Shown: positions 44,537 to 53,973 of the stretch, piece after piece
Numbering within the stretch: the stretch's first letter is position 1
How the letters are laid out: each line of letters opens with the position of its first letter
Assembly (NCBI RefSeq): GCF_900102135.1
Contig: NZ_FMVJ01000005.1
Location: forward strand, 212,736-276,735
Reading direction: 5' to 3'
Length of the DNA stretch: 64,000 nucleotides
Source of the DNA: Microvirga guangxiensis
Lineage (GTDB): Bacteria > Pseudomonadota > Alphaproteobacteria > Rhizobiales > Beijerinckiaceae
Program-made: the position numbers and the translations under genes
Notes under the pieces: model-generated
What the model was told of the DNA's origin: nothing
The model's database searches: none
Seen by the model: only the letters and a program-made list of their open reading frames with translations

Positions 44537-46048
44537 ATGACTCATGCCACGAATGCGCTGGCGCTCTCCGTAACGGCGCTGCCCCAGCGTCCCTTGCGCC
44601 GACTGGCCGCGTCCTTCTTCGCGGTCGTGACGTTTGTCGCGGCAGCGATGCCGCTTCCCGCCACAGCCCGTTCGGCTCCGGAATCCTTCGCCGATCTGGC
44701 GGAGGAGGTGACCGGCGCCGTGGTCAACATTTCGGCCTCGACCACCGTTGAGGCCCGCAACCGCACCCTGCCTCAGCTTCCGCCCGGAACGCCGTTCGAA
44801 GATCTCTTCGAGGAGTTCTTCAATCGTCGCGGCCAAGGTGGCGGCGGCGAGAATGCGCCTTCGCGTCCCCGCAGCTCGAACTCGCTCGGCTCCGGCTTCG
44901 TGATCGACCCGTCGGGCATCGTGGTCACCAACAACCACGTGATCGGCGAGGCCAACGACATCAGCGTGATCTTCTCCGACGGCACGCGCCTGAAGGCCGA
45001 GATCGTGGGCAAGGATTCCAAGGTGGATCTCGCGGTCCTTCGCGTGAAGCCCGACAAGCCTCTCAAGGCCGTGAAGTTCGGCGATTCCGAATCCATCCGC
45101 CCCGGCGACTGGGTGATGGCGATCGGCAATCCCTTCGGCCTCGGCGGCTCCGTGACGGCCGGTATCGTGTCGGCGCGCGGCCGCAACATCGAGTCCGGTC
45201 CCTACGACAACTACATCCAGACGGACGCTTCCATCAACAAAGGCAATTCCGGCGGTCCGCTGTTCAACATGAACGGCGAGGTCATCGGCATCAACACCGC
45301 GATCCTCTCGCCTACGGGCGGCTCGGTGGGCATCGGCTTCGCCGTTCCCGCCTCCACGGCCGTTCCGATCATCGATCAGCTTCGCGAGTTCGGTGAAACC
45401 CGCCGCGGCTGGCTCGGCGTTCGCATTCAGAACGTGGACGACGCCACTGCAGAGGCCCTCAGCCTCGGCACCGCTCGCGGCGCGCTGATTGCAGGCATCG
45501 ACGAGAAGGGCCCCGCCAAGCCGGCAGGCCTCGAAGTCGGTGACGTGATCGTCAAGTTCGACGGCAAGGACGTCAAGGATTCCCGCGATCTGCCGCGCAT
45601 CGTGGCCTCCACGCCCGTCGGCAAGGAGGTCGATGTCGCCATCGTCCGCAAGGGCCAGGAGATGACCAAGAAGGTCACTCTGGGCCGACTTGAGGACGGC
45701 GAGAAGCAGGCCAGCCTTCAGCAGCCTTCGGGGGATGCTCCCACGGTCACGCGCCAAGCTCTGGGGCTCAGCATGTCCGGCATGTCGGACGAGCTGCGCC
45801 GTCGCTACAACCTGAAGGACGACCTGAAGGGCGTGGTCATCACCCGAGTGGATCCCAACTCCTCGGCCTCCGACAAGCGGATCCAGGCCGGTGAGGTGAT
45901 CGTCGAGGTCAATCAGGAGCCGGTGACGAACCCGGCCGACGTGACCAAGAAGATCGACGACCTCAAGACACAGGGCCGCAAGTCCGCGCTGCTCCTGGTC
46001 TCCAACCCTCAGGGCGAGGTCCGTTTCGTGGCGCTGTCCATCGAATAA
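44537..46048 (+). CDS. degP: Do-family periplasmic serine protease DegP/HtrA
   Basis: The 503-residue protease has a signal peptide (hydrophobic AASFFAVVTFVAAAMPLPATA), a trypsin-like domain with triad H134 (NNHVI), D164 (VDLAVL) and S238 (GNSGGPLFN), and two PDZ domains (RGWLGVRIQNVDDATAEALSL and LKGVVITRVDPNSSASDKRIQ onwards). It degrades misfolded periplasmic proteins. ATG 44537 is the first in-frame ATG giving a signal peptide; GAGAGGG lies upstream. It completes an envelope quality-control cluster with hflKC. Confidence 0.96.
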   Translation: MTHATNALALSVTALPQRPLRRLAASFFAVVTFVAAAMPLPATARSAPESFADLAEEVTGAVVNISASTTVEARNRTLPQLPPGTPFEDLFEEFFNRRGQGGGGENAPSRPRSSNSLGSGFVIDPSGIVVTNNHVIGEANDISVIFSDGTRLKAEIVGKDSKVDLAVLRVKPDKPLKAVKFGDSESIRPGDWVMAIGNPFGLGGSVTAGIVSARGRNIESGPYDNYIQTDASINKGNSGGPLFNMNGEVIGINTAILSPTGGSVGIGFAVPASTAVPIIDQLREFGETRRGWLGVRIQNVDDATAEALSLGTARGALIAGIDEKGPAKPAGLEVGDVIVKFDGKDVKDSRDLPRIVASTPVGKEVDVAIVRKGQEMTKKVTLGRLEDGEKQASLQQPSGDAPTVTRQALGLSMSGMSDELRRRYNLKDDLKGVVITRVDPNSSASDKRIQAGEVIVEVNQEPVTNPADVTKKIDDLKTQGRKSALLLVSNPQGEVRFVALSIE

Positions 46049-46066
46049 GGTCTTCCAGGATCGATG

Positions 46067-46092
46067 AAAAGGCGGCTCCGGCCGCCTTTTTT
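46067..46092 (+). terminator. Terminator after degP
   Basis: AAAAGGCGGC (46067-46076), loop TCCG, GCCGCCTTTT (46081-46090), then TT: a 10-bp perfect stem with a T-tail. Confidence 0.95.
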
Positions 46093-46102
46093 ATTGGCGT
46101 TT

Positions 46103-46120
46103 CGTTCTGAATAAAGAACG
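46103..46120. promoter_or_regulatory. Dyad upstream of acs
   Basis: CGTTCT-GAATAA-AGAACG is a perfect 6+6 inverted repeat between the degP terminator and acs, with TTGACA at 46127-46132 as a possible -35. It is an operator candidate; no factor can be named. Confidence 0.35.
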
Positions 46121-46217
46121 TTTCGGTTGACATAGCGTCCAGGATAGGGGCATCTGAGGGCCTTGGCTCCTTCAACGCGGGTCTTATTGCGGCTCGCGGC
46201 TTCGATGATGAATTCCG

Positions 46218-48161
46218 ATGACCCAGACCGTATTTCCCGTCCCCGCCAGCCTAGAAGCCTCCGCGCATGTGAATGCCGAAACCTATGAGGCGCTCTATCG
46301 TCAATCCATCGACGACCCTGAGACGTTCTGGCGCGAGCAGGCGCAGATCCTCGACTGGGCGAGGCCCTTCACTCAGGTGAAGAACACACGTTATTCGCCT
46401 GATGACGTCACCATCGAATGGTTTGCCGATGGCCGGCTGAACGCATCCTACAATTGCCTGGACCGTCACGCTGCCGTGCGCGGAAACGAGGCTGCGATCC
46501 TGTGGGAGGGCGACACGCCCGGCGAGACGAAACGGATCACATGGAGTGAGCTGCACAGTGAAGTATCGCGTCTCGCCAACGCGCTGAAGAAGCTCGGCGT
46601 GAAGAAGGGCGATTTCGTCAGCATCTATCTGCCCGTCATTCATCAGTCGATTGCAGCAATGCTCGCCTGCGTGCGCATCGGGGCTGTGCATTCCGTGGTG
46701 TTCAGCGGCTTTTCGTCGGAAGCGCTCGCGGGCCGCATCGAGGATTGCCGCTCGCGTGTTCTGATCACCGCCGACGAAGGCATGCGCGGCGGCAGATACG
46801 TTCCGCTGAAGAAGAACGCGGATGCGGCGCTCGAAGGTCTTCCTTTCGTCGAGCATGTTCTCGTGGTTCGCCGTACGGGGCGCGATGTTCCGATGAAAAC
46901 AGGGCGCGACCGCTGGTACGATGAGGCGCTGGCCGAGGTGCCGGATACGTGCGAGCCGGTTGATGTGAGTGCGGAAGATCCTCTCTTCGTGCTCTACACA
47001 TCCGGCTCCACTGGAAAGCCGAAAGGCATGCTGCATACGACAGGCGGCTATCTTGTCCATGCTGCCGCGAGCTTCAAGGCGATGTTCGACTATCACCCCG
47101 GCGACATCCATTTCTGCACGGCGGATGTGGGTTGGGTGACGGCACACACCTACCTGATCTACGGGCCTCTCGCGAATGGCGCGACCATCGTGCTGTTCGA
47201 AGGCGTGCCCACATGGCCCGATGCATCGCGCTGGTGGCAGATCGTCGAGACCTACAAGGTCAACATCTTCTACACCGCGCCGACCGCGGTTCGCTCGTTG
47301 ATGCGCGAAGGCGAAGAGCCTGTCCGCAAGCACGATCTGTCGTCGCTGAAGGTTCTGGGTTCCGTGGGCGAGCCGATCAATCCCGAGGCGTGGCTCTGGT
47401 ATCATGAGGTCATCGGCGGAGGGCGCTGCCCCATCGTCGATACCTACTGGCAGACCGAGACCGGCGCCGTGCTGCTGTGCCCGTTGCCGGGTGCGATGGC
47501 GCAGAAGCCCGGCTCTGCCGCAAGGCCGTTCTTCGGCGTGCGTCCGGAGCTTCTCAGCAGCGACGGCACGCCCGTCGAAGGCGAGGGATCAGGAAGCCTG
47601 TGCTTTGCGGATTCATGGCCGGGACAGGCGCGCACGATCCTCGGCGACCGCGAACGCTTCCTGAAAACCTATTTCAGCGCCTATCCCGGCTTCTACTTCA
47701 CCGGCGACGGCGCGCGGCGCGATGCGGATGGCTATTACTGGATCACCGGCCGCCTGGACGATGTGATCAACGTGTCCGGCCACCGCCTCGGCACGGTCGA
47801 GGTGGAGGCCGCGCTCGCATCCCATCCCGCTGTCGCGGAAGCCGCCGTCGTGGGCTTTCCGCATGAGATCAAAGGGCAGGGCATCTTCGCATTCGTGACG
47901 TTGAAGGAGGGCATGGCGGAGAGCCATGATCTGCAGTCCGATCTGGTTCGGATCGTGCGGGCCCGGATCGGACCCATCGCCACTCCGGACCGGATCGAAT
48001 GGGCCAGCCAGCTGCCGAAGAACCGCTCCGGCAAGATCCTGCGCCGCATTCTGACGCGCATCGCCGCGGGCGATTTCGAGAACCATGGCGACACATCGAC
48101 CGTGGCCGATCCTGCCGTGGTTGCCGATATCGTCCGGCGGATTCAGCTTCAGCCTGCCTGA
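46218..48161 (+). CDS. acs: Acetyl-CoA synthetase
   Basis: The 647-residue enzyme activates acetate to acetyl-CoA through acetyl-AMP. It has an ACS N-terminal domain (YRQSIDDPETFWREQAQILDWARPF), the AMP-binding P-loop YTSGSTGKPKGM, WVTAHTYLIYGPL, YWQTETGAVLL, and TGDGARRDADGYYWITGRLDDVINVSGHRLGTVEVE. The C-terminal lysine of PKNRSGKILRRIL is the usual site of reversible acetylation. The GYYWITGRLDDVINVSGHRLGT segment favours acetate over longer acids, but propionate cannot be excluded. Confidence 0.93.
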   Translation: MTQTVFPVPASLEASAHVNAETYEALYRQSIDDPETFWREQAQILDWARPFTQVKNTRYSPDDVTIEWFADGRLNASYNCLDRHAAVRGNEAAILWEGDTPGETKRITWSELHSEVSRLANALKKLGVKKGDFVSIYLPVIHQSIAAMLACVRIGAVHSVVFSGFSSEALAGRIEDCRSRVLITADEGMRGGRYVPLKKNADAALEGLPFVEHVLVVRRTGRDVPMKTGRDRWYDEALAEVPDTCEPVDVSAEDPLFVLYTSGSTGKPKGMLHTTGGYLVHAAASFKAMFDYHPGDIHFCTADVGWVTAHTYLIYGPLANGATIVLFEGVPTWPDASRWWQIVETYKVNIFYTAPTAVRSLMREGEEPVRKHDLSSLKVLGSVGEPINPEAWLWYHEVIGGGRCPIVDTYWQTETGAVLLCPLPGAMAQKPGSAARPFFGVRPELLSSDGTPVEGEGSGSLCFADSWPGQARTILGDRERFLKTYFSAYPGFYFTGDGARRDADGYYWITGRLDDVINVSGHRLGTVEVEAALASHPAVAEAAVVGFPHEIKGQGIFAFVTLKEGMAESHDLQSDLVRIVRARIGPIATPDRIEWASQLPKNRSGKILRRILTRIAAGDFENHGDTSTVADPAVVADIVRRIQLQPA

Positions 48162-48197
48162 CCGCCCAATCTTTGTCATAAAGGTCGTAGCTTATCA

Positions 48198-48252
48198 GCA
48201 TCGGTTGCGTGCCGGAGGAGCCGCAAGGACATTCCCTCCGGCAATCCGATGC
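48198..48252. repeat. Long imperfect hairpin after acs
   Basis: GCATCGG (48198-48204) pairs with CCGATGC (48246-48252), and GCCGGAGG (48211-48218) with CCTCCGGC (48235-48242), giving 15 bp in two stems with a small interior loop. No T-run follows. It may be a terminator or a transcript-stabilising element. Confidence 0.5.
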
Positions 48253-48379
48253 CTTGTCATCCAGTTCTGTACCCCAGTCAGTTCCATGAATTTTCAATGA
48301 GGCACAGCCGCTGGCCGTGACGGCTCGAGCGCGCGAATGACCCGCCCGATGATCAAACGGGGCATCAGGAGCAGAAGCT

Positions 48380-49201
48380 ATGAGCACGATCACGACCAAG
48401 GACGGGACAGAGATCTTCTACAAGGATTGGGGCGAGGGGCAGCCCATCGTGTTTTCCCATGGCTGGCCGTTGAGCGCGGATGCCTGGGATGCGCAGATGT
48501 TCTTCTTCGGCGAGCGCGGCTACCGCGTGATCGCGCACGACCGGCGTGGACATGGGCGCTCAAGCCAGACATGGACCGGCAACGACATGGACACCTATGC
48601 GGACGATCTCGCCGCATTGATCGACCATCTCAACCTGAGGGATGCGATCCTCGTCGGCCATTCGACAGGTGGCGGCGAGGTGACGCGTTATCTCGGTCGC
48701 CATGGCACGCAGCGCGTCTCCAGGGTGGCCCTGATTAGTGCGATCCCGCCTTTGATGCTGAAGACCGAGGCCAATCCGCAAGGAGCGCCGATCGAGGTCT
48801 TCGACGACATTCGAAAGAACACCTACCTCAATCGGCCGCAATTCTTCTACGATCTTACGCTCCCCTTCTATGGGTTCAACCGGGAGGGCGCGAAGGTATC
48901 CGAGGGCATTCGCATGGCCTTCTGGCTGCAAGGCATGCAGGCCGGAATCAAATCGGCCTATGACTGCATCAAGCAGTTTTCAGAATCCGATCTCACGGAA
49001 GACCTGAAGAAGATCGATGTGCCGACGCTGGTTCTGCATGGCGACGACGATCAAATCGTGCCGATCGCAGCATCCGCCATGCTGTCATCCAAGCTCTTGC
49101 CGAATGCGACGTTGAAGGTTTACCCCGGCGGAGCGCACGGATTGGCGCAGCTTGAGGTCGAGCGGTTCAACAACGATCTTCTCGCATTCATTCAGGCATG
49201 A
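48380..49201 (+). CDS. Alpha/beta hydrolase (non-heme chloroperoxidase/perhydrolase type)
   Basis: The 273-residue hydrolase has the nucleophile elbow GHSTGG (S95), the acid in GDDDQIVP (D224) and histidine in GGAHGL (H253). [16 protein letters not shown] and [16 protein letters not shown] sequence (here [11 protein letters not shown]) are typical of cofactor-free haloperoxidases/perhydrolases, which are esterases in vivo. The natural substrate is unknown. It sits alone between acs and serB. Confidence 0.9.
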   Translation: MSTITTKDGTEIFYKDWGEGQPIVFSHGWPLSADAWDAQMFFFGERGYRVIAHDRRGHGRSSQTWTGNDMDTYADDLAALIDHLNLRDAILVGHSTGGGEVTRYLGRHGTQRVSRVALISAIPPLMLKTEANPQGAPIEVFDDIRKNTYLNRPQFFYDLTLPFYGFNREGAKVSEGIRMAFWLQGMQAGIKSAYDCIKQFSESDLTEDLKKIDVPTLVLHGDDDQIVPIAASAMLSSKLLPNATLKVYPGGAHGLAQLEVERFNNDLLAFIQA

Positions 49202-49222
49202 CGCGGTCGGTTGCGGCGTCGC

Positions 49223-50134
49223 TTAAGATGCCGCAACGATCTCGTCGGCGCGATAGCCTTGCGCATAGAGAAGCGCAGTCAAATCGGCGTGGTCGATGCG
49301 CGCGTGAGCGGCGGCGGCGACCGCAGGTTTTGCGCGGAATGCCACCCCTAGTCCTGCTCCACCCAGCATGGCGAGATCATTGGCGCCGTCGCCGACGGCC
49401 ATGGTCTCGTGATGTTCGAGCTTGAAGCGATCACGCAGTTCGACCAGCGTCGCGAGCTTCGCCTCGCGGCCGAGGATCGGCTCCTCGACGAGGCCTGCGA
49501 GCTTCTCGCCGTTGAGGATCAGGTGGTTGGAGCGATGCTCGTCGAAGCCGATCTTCGCGCCGATGGGGCCGGTGAACAGGGTGAAGCCGCCGGAGACGAG
49601 GCAAGTGTAGCCCCCGTTCTTGCGGATGGTCTGAACCAGCGCCCGTCCGCCGGGGGTGAGGGTGATGCGCTTCTCGACGATCTCGTCCACCACGCCGACC
49701 GGCAGGCCTTTCAACAGCGCCACGCGCTCCCGCAGGGCGGGCTCGAAGGCGATCTCGCCGCGCATGGCGCGCTCGGTGATCTCCGAGACCTCTGCCTTGA
49801 GCCCCACGTAATCGGCAAGCTCGTCGATGCATTCCTGGGCGATCATGGTGGAGTCCATGTCCGCCAGGAACAGGCGCTTGCGGCGAGTGGCGGCAGGCTG
49901 CACGACGATGTCGACAGGCTGGCCCTCCAGGGCCGAGCGCAGGGATGCTTCGACCGTCTTTGCCTCGGCGGGAGTGGAGAGAACCAGATCCGCTGCAATT
50001 CCCCTTGCCAGAACGTTGCGTTCCGTCTCATGTCCCACCGCACGGACCGCCAGGGCCACGAGATCGTCGGTCACGACCGGCTGGGACGGGTTGGCGATCA
50101 GGGTCGCGACGAGGGAGCTTTGAGAAGACGCCAT
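49223..50134 (-). CDS. serB: Phosphoserine phosphatase SerB
   Basis: The 303-residue HAD enzyme performs the last step of serine synthesis. An N-terminal regulatory region of about 80 residues precedes the HAD core with motif I DMDST (92-96), motif II TLVSGGF-type (TCLVSGGFTLFTG) and motif III/IV AVGDGANDLAML. Cap segment AMRGEIAFEPALRERVALLKGL is typical of SerB. It is divergent from miaA by 14 bases and separate from the serC-serA unit. Confidence 0.95.
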   Translation of the reverse strand: MASSQSSLVATLIANPSQPVVTDDLVALAVRAVGHETERNVLARGIAADLVLSTPAEAKTVEASLRSALEGQPVDIVVQPAATRRKRLFLADMDSTMIAQECIDELADYVGLKAEVSEITERAMRGEIAFEPALRERVALLKGLPVGVVDEIVEKRITLTPGGRALVQTIRKNGGYTCLVSGGFTLFTGPIGAKIGFDEHRSNHLILNGEKLAGLVEEPILGREAKLATLVELRDRFKLEHHETMAVGDGANDLAMLGGAGLGVAFRAKPAVAAAAHARIDHADLTALLYAQGYRADEIVAAS

Positions 50135-50148
50135 GAGGAGACCGGGCT

Positions 50149-51105
50149 GTGAGTGATGGAAAGGTCGGTGCGGTTCTCATTGCAGGACCGACCGCATCAG
50201 GCAAGTCCGCCCTGGGCATCAAACTGGCTCAAAGCCTCGACGGCGTGGTGATCAATGCCGATTCCATGCAGGTCTATCGCGACCTTCGCGTCATCACGGC
50301 CCGCCCGACACCCGACGAGGAGGCGCAGGCTCCTCACCGTCTCTACGGTCATGTGGACGCTGCCGTGAACTTCTCCGTCGGGCGCTACATGGCCGATGCA
50401 ACTCAGGTGCTGTCCGAGGTCCGGAGCCGCGGTCAGCTCCCGATCTTCGTGGGTGGAACGGGGCTTTACTTCAAGGCCCTCACGGAAGGTCTCTCGGATA
50501 TTCCGACCGTTCCGGAAGAGGTTCGCGAGGAGGTGCGCCGGGAGAGCGAAGGCCTGGAAACGCCCGAGCTTCACCGCCTGCTGACGGAGCGCGATCCCGA
50601 GACGGCCAGAACTTTGCGCCCCTCCGACCGCCTGCGGGTACAGCGGGCGCTCGAAATCTTTGCGGCTACGGGGCAGCCGCTCATCTCCTTCCACGGAGCC
50701 CGCCAGCCGGGGCCTTTGAACGACATCCCCCTCATCAAGCTGTTCCTCGCGCCTGAGCGGGAGGAGCTGCGCCGCCGCATCGACACCCGTTTCCTCGCCA
50801 TGATGGAGCAGGGGGCGCTGGAGGAGGTGAGGGCGTTGGGCGAGCGCAACCTCGATCCCATGCTTCCCGCCATGCGGGCCCACGGCGTACCCGGCCTCCT
50901 GGCCTATCTGCGCGGCGAGATTTCACGCGATGAGGCGGTCAGCAAAGGCCAGGGCGACACGCGCCGTTACGCCAAGCGCCAGTTCACCTGGTTCCGCCAC
51001 CAGCTGCCGGATTGGGATTGGGTGGAGCCGGAGAGGGGCTATGAGGCCGTGGTGGCGCGCCTCAATGCCCCGTTAGATAGCCCACGGCCATCTGATAGAA
51101 GGTGA
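50149..51105 (+). CDS. miaA: tRNA dimethylallyltransferase MiaA
   Basis: The 318-residue enzyme adds the dimethylallyl group to A37 of tRNAs reading U-starting codons. The P-loop is GPTASGKS (13-20); [38 protein letters not shown] and [13 protein letters not shown] are diagnostic. The start is GTG at 50149. Its 3' end overlaps the convergent DUF155 gene by 44 bases. Confidence 0.95.
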   Translation: MSDGKVGAVLIAGPTASGKSALGIKLAQSLDGVVINADSMQVYRDLRVITARPTPDEEAQAPHRLYGHVDAAVNFSVGRYMADATQVLSEVRSRGQLPIFVGGTGLYFKALTEGLSDIPTVPEEVREEVRRESEGLETPELHRLLTERDPETARTLRPSDRLRVQRALEIFAATGQPLISFHGARQPGPLNDIPLIKLFLAPEREELRRRIDTRFLAMMEQGALEEVRALGERNLDPMLPAMRAHGVPGLLAYLRGEISRDEAVSKGQGDTRRYAKRQFTWFRHQLPDWDWVEPERGYEAVVARLNAPLDSPRPSDRR

Positions 51106-51898
51106 TGAAGATCTCGAACACGATCAGGAGCACGATGATCAACTCGAGACGCAGCGAGCGCTCCGTGTCGATGATGTCGGTGAGGGCCTGGGCGGTATCG
51201 CCGAGCACTTCGAGCTTGCTGTGGAGGGCCGCGGCGCGCTCCTTCAGCTCGTACTCGTCCTCGAGGCGCGCATAGAGGCGCTCGAGGTCGGGCCTGTCCC
51301 AGAGCACGTCCGGTTTTTCCTCCACGGCCACGCCGCCGGACATGCGCTGGCGCACCAGGAGGGCATGGCCCACCTGCTTCATGATCTTGCGGCGGTCGCG
51401 CGGGCGGCGGCCCTTCTGCGCGAGGTGCTGGACGGAAGGCTCCACCAGTTCGAAGGCGGCCGTGGCCTCGCGCTCGTCGCGGGCCAGCGTCGCGCTTTTG
51501 GAGAGCGCGTCGGCGATCAGGATGAGCCGTTCGGTGGAGAGCTCCTTGATGTAGATAGGCCCGCCGGGCGGGATCTGGTCGTCCCGGTCGGGGGAGATCT
51601 CGATGATCGCGGTTTCCTCCTCGTGCCTCGCGAACTCGCCCTGGATGCGCTGGCGCAGGCCGCGGATCACCTCGTCCTCCTCGAGCGGGGTAAGGCCGAC
51701 GAGCACAGCCACGCCATAGCGGAACAGGGCTACGAAGCCATCCTGGCCGGCGCGGAAGGCGAGGGGGGTGGTGGACAGAACGTCGCTGCGCTCAAGGCCT
51801 GCCACGTCGAGACGGTCGCCGAGAAGAAGGGCGCGGGCGGTCAGGCGCTGATTTTGCATCGGGGCGCCTGTCGAAGAGATGATATCGGTCATGGTCAT
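51062..51898 (-). CDS. RMD1/DUF155 family protein
   Basis: The 278-residue protein has the RMD1/YagE (DUF155) core: [50 protein letters not shown] and the C-terminal [38 protein letters not shown]. One C-terminal membrane helix follows ([22 protein letters not shown]). Mitochondrial relatives affect translation; the bacterial role is unknown. A 44-base convergent overlap with miaA makes the 3' ends mutually antisense. Confidence 0.9.
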   Translation of the reverse strand: MTMTDIISSTGAPMQNQRLTARALLLGDRLDVAGLERSDVLSTTPLAFRAGQDGFVALFRYGVAVLVGLTPLEEDEVIRGLRQRIQGEFARHEEETAIIEISPDRDDQIPPGGPIYIKELSTERLILIADALSKSATLARDEREATAAFELVEPSVQHLAQKGRRPRDRRKIMKQVGHALLVRQRMSGGVAVEEKPDVLWDRPDLERLYARLEDEYELKERAAALHSKLEVLGDTAQALTDIIDTERSLRLELIIVLLIVFEIFITFYQMAVGYLTGH

Positions 51899-51957
51899 AC
51901 GACTAAAATAGGACGGGCACCTTAAAAGCTAAGGCGCGTTCTGCCAACGGGTCCCGC

Positions 51958-51984
51958 TTGACCGACCGAAATGGATCATATAGC
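51958..51984 (+). promoter_or_regulatory. Probable promoter of the ilvB leader
   Basis: TTGACC (51958-51963) and TATAGC (51979-51984) with a 15-bp spacer, ahead of the leader peptide at 52018. Confidence 0.45.
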
Positions 51985-52017
51985 GTCGGCGCAACTTTTG
52001 AACCGAGAGCTGCCCAA

Positions 52018-52068
52018 ATGCGCAAGCTTATTCTCGTAGTACGAGCGCCATCGACGGAGCGGGATTGA
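52018..52068 (+). CDS. ilv leader peptide
   Basis: A 16-residue frame MRKLILVVRAPSTERD with run Leu-Ile-Leu-Val-Val at codons 4-8 sits just upstream of a terminator hairpin and the ilvB gene. It includes all three branched-chain amino acids, the hallmark of an ilv attenuator. Ribosome stalling here would shift the pairing of the downstream arms. Confidence 0.8.
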   Translation: MRKLILVVRAPSTERD

Positions 52069-52117
52069 TCCCCGCAGGTCCGGCGATGGCGCACAGGCCC
52101 CCTCAGGGGCCTTTTTT
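52045..52117 (+). promoter_or_regulatory. ilvB transcription attenuator
   Basis: The arm GCGCCATCG (52045-52053) inside the leader frame pairs with CGATGGCGC (52084-52092), enclosing GCGGG/CCCGC (52059-52063/52071-52075). Immediately after is the terminator AGGCCCC (52095-52101) with GGGGCCT (52106-52112) and a T6 tail. It is the classic pause hairpin plus terminator; the exact antiterminator pairing is not resolved. Confidence 0.75.
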
Positions 52118-52178
52118 ATTGCCCAAAACACCAGAACACCGCACACATAAACACCAAAGACCCGACGGAGCGAAGACC

Positions 52179-53951
52179 ATGAGCGAGACGATGACCGGAG
52201 CCGAAATGGTGATCCGAGCCCTGCAGGACCAGGGAGTCGAGCATGTGTTCGGCTATCCTGGCGGCGCGGTGCTTCCCATCTACGATGCGCTCTTCCATCA
52301 GGAGAAGGTGCGCCACGTGCTGGTGCGCCATGAGCAGGGGGCTGTTCACGCTGCGGAAGGCTATGCCCGCGCCTCGGGCAAGCCGGGCGTGGTGCTGGTG
52401 ACGTCAGGGCCCGGCGCGACGAACGCCATTACGGGTCTGGCTGACGCCATGATGGACTCGATCCCTCTGGTCTGCATCACCGGCCAGGTGCCCACGCATC
52501 TCATCGGCTCCGATGCGTTCCAGGAATGCGACACGGTGGGCATCACGCGCCACTGCACGAAGCACAACTATCTGGTCAAATCCATCGAAGACCTCCCGCG
52601 TGTTCTGCACGAGGCCTTCTACGTGGCGCAGAACGGCCGTCCGGGCCCGGTGGTAGTGGACCTGCCGAAGGACATCCAGTTCAAGGCAGGCCAGTACGCC
52701 CGCCCCCTGAGCAACCAGCACAAGACCTACCGCCCCACCGTGAAGGGCGACATGGACCATATCCGCGCGGCCATCGAGCTCATGGCGAACGCCAAACGCC
52801 CGGTGTTCTATACGGGCGGCGGCGTCATCAATTCCGGCACGCAAGCATCTGCATTGCTTCGTGAGCTGGTGCAGCTCACAGGCTTTCCCATCACCTCCAC
52901 GCTCATGGGGCTCGGCGCCTATCCGGCTTCCGACAGGCAATGGCTCGGCATGCTCGGCATGCACGGCACATACGAAGCCAATCTCGCGATGCATGAATGC
53001 GACGTGATGATCAATATCGGCGCGCGCTTCGATGACCGCATCACCGGCCGCCTCGATGCCTTCTCGCCGTTCTCCAAGCGCATCCACGTCGATATCGATC
53101 CTTCTTCCATCAACAAGACGGTGAAGGTGGACATTCCGATCGTCGGCGATTGCGCGCATGTTCTGGAAGACATGGTGCGCCTGTGGCGCCAGGGCGCGAA
53201 ACAGGCGGACAAGGGTGAGCTGCAGGAGTGGTGGAACAAGATCGAGGGCTGGCGTGCGCGCAACTGCCTCGCCTACAAGAACTCGAAGGAAACCATCAAG
53301 CCGCAATATGCGGTGCAGCGCCTGTACGAACTCACCAAGGATCGCGCGCCCTACGTGACGACCGAGGTCGGCCAGCATCAGATGTGGGCTGCGCAGTATT
53401 TCAGGTTCGATGAACCGAACCACTGGATGACCTCCGGCGGCCACGGCACCATGGGCTACGGCCTGCCGGCGGCTGTGGGCGCGCAGCTTGCGCACCCTGA
53501 TGCTCTCGTTATCGACATCGCGGGCGAAGCCTCGATCCAGATGATGCTGCAGGAGATGTCGACGGCCCTGCAATACAACCTGCCGATCAAGGTGTTCATC
53601 CTGAACAACGAATACATGGGCATGGTGCGCCAGTGGCAGGAGCTGCTGCACGGTGGACGTTACTCGCAGAGCTATTCGGAATCGCTGCCCGATTTCGTCA
53701 AGCTCGCGGAAGCTTATGGCGGCGTCGGCATCCGCTGCGACAACCCGGCCGAACTCGATGCGAAGATCATGGAGATGATCAACGTGAACCGCCCGGTGAT
53801 CTTCGACTGCATCGTCGACAAGACGGAAAACTGCTTCCCGATGATCCCGTCGGGCAAGGCTCACAACGAGATGCTGCTCAACGATTATCTCGGAGAAACC
53901 GGGACCGACATCGGCTCCGTGATCGACGAGAAGGGCAAGATGCTGGTGTGA
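52179..53951 (+). CDS. ilvB: Acetolactate synthase large subunit
   Basis: The 590-residue ThDP enzyme makes acetolactate and acetohydroxybutyrate, the first common step to Val, Leu and Ile. The catalytic glutamate is in LVRHEQGAVHAAEGYAR; FAD/ThDP segments SGPGATNAITGLADAMMDS, GARFDDRITGRL and AGEASIQMMLQEMSTALQYNLPIKVFILNN are present. Here the usual GDG of the ThDP motif reads AGEAS, as in other Rhizobiales. ATG 52179 is the first family-like start. gst lies between it and ilvN. Confidence 0.96.
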   Translation: MSETMTGAEMVIRALQDQGVEHVFGYPGGAVLPIYDALFHQEKVRHVLVRHEQGAVHAAEGYARASGKPGVVLVTSGPGATNAITGLADAMMDSIPLVCITGQVPTHLIGSDAFQECDTVGITRHCTKHNYLVKSIEDLPRVLHEAFYVAQNGRPGPVVVDLPKDIQFKAGQYARPLSNQHKTYRPTVKGDMDHIRAAIELMANAKRPVFYTGGGVINSGTQASALLRELVQLTGFPITSTLMGLGAYPASDRQWLGMLGMHGTYEANLAMHECDVMINIGARFDDRITGRLDAFSPFSKRIHVDIDPSSINKTVKVDIPIVGDCAHVLEDMVRLWRQGAKQADKGELQEWWNKIEGWRARNCLAYKNSKETIKPQYAVQRLYELTKDRAPYVTTEVGQHQMWAAQYFRFDEPNHWMTSGGHGTMGYGLPAAVGAQLAHPDALVIDIAGEASIQMMLQEMSTALQYNLPIKVFILNNEYMGMVRQWQELLHGGRYSQSYSESLPDFVKLAEAYGGVGIRCDNPAELDAKIMEMINVNRPVIFDCIVDKTENCFPMIPSGKAHNEMLLNDYLGETGTDIGSVIDEKGKMLV

Positions 53952-53973
53952 TTTCAGGAAAGAGTGCTTGACC

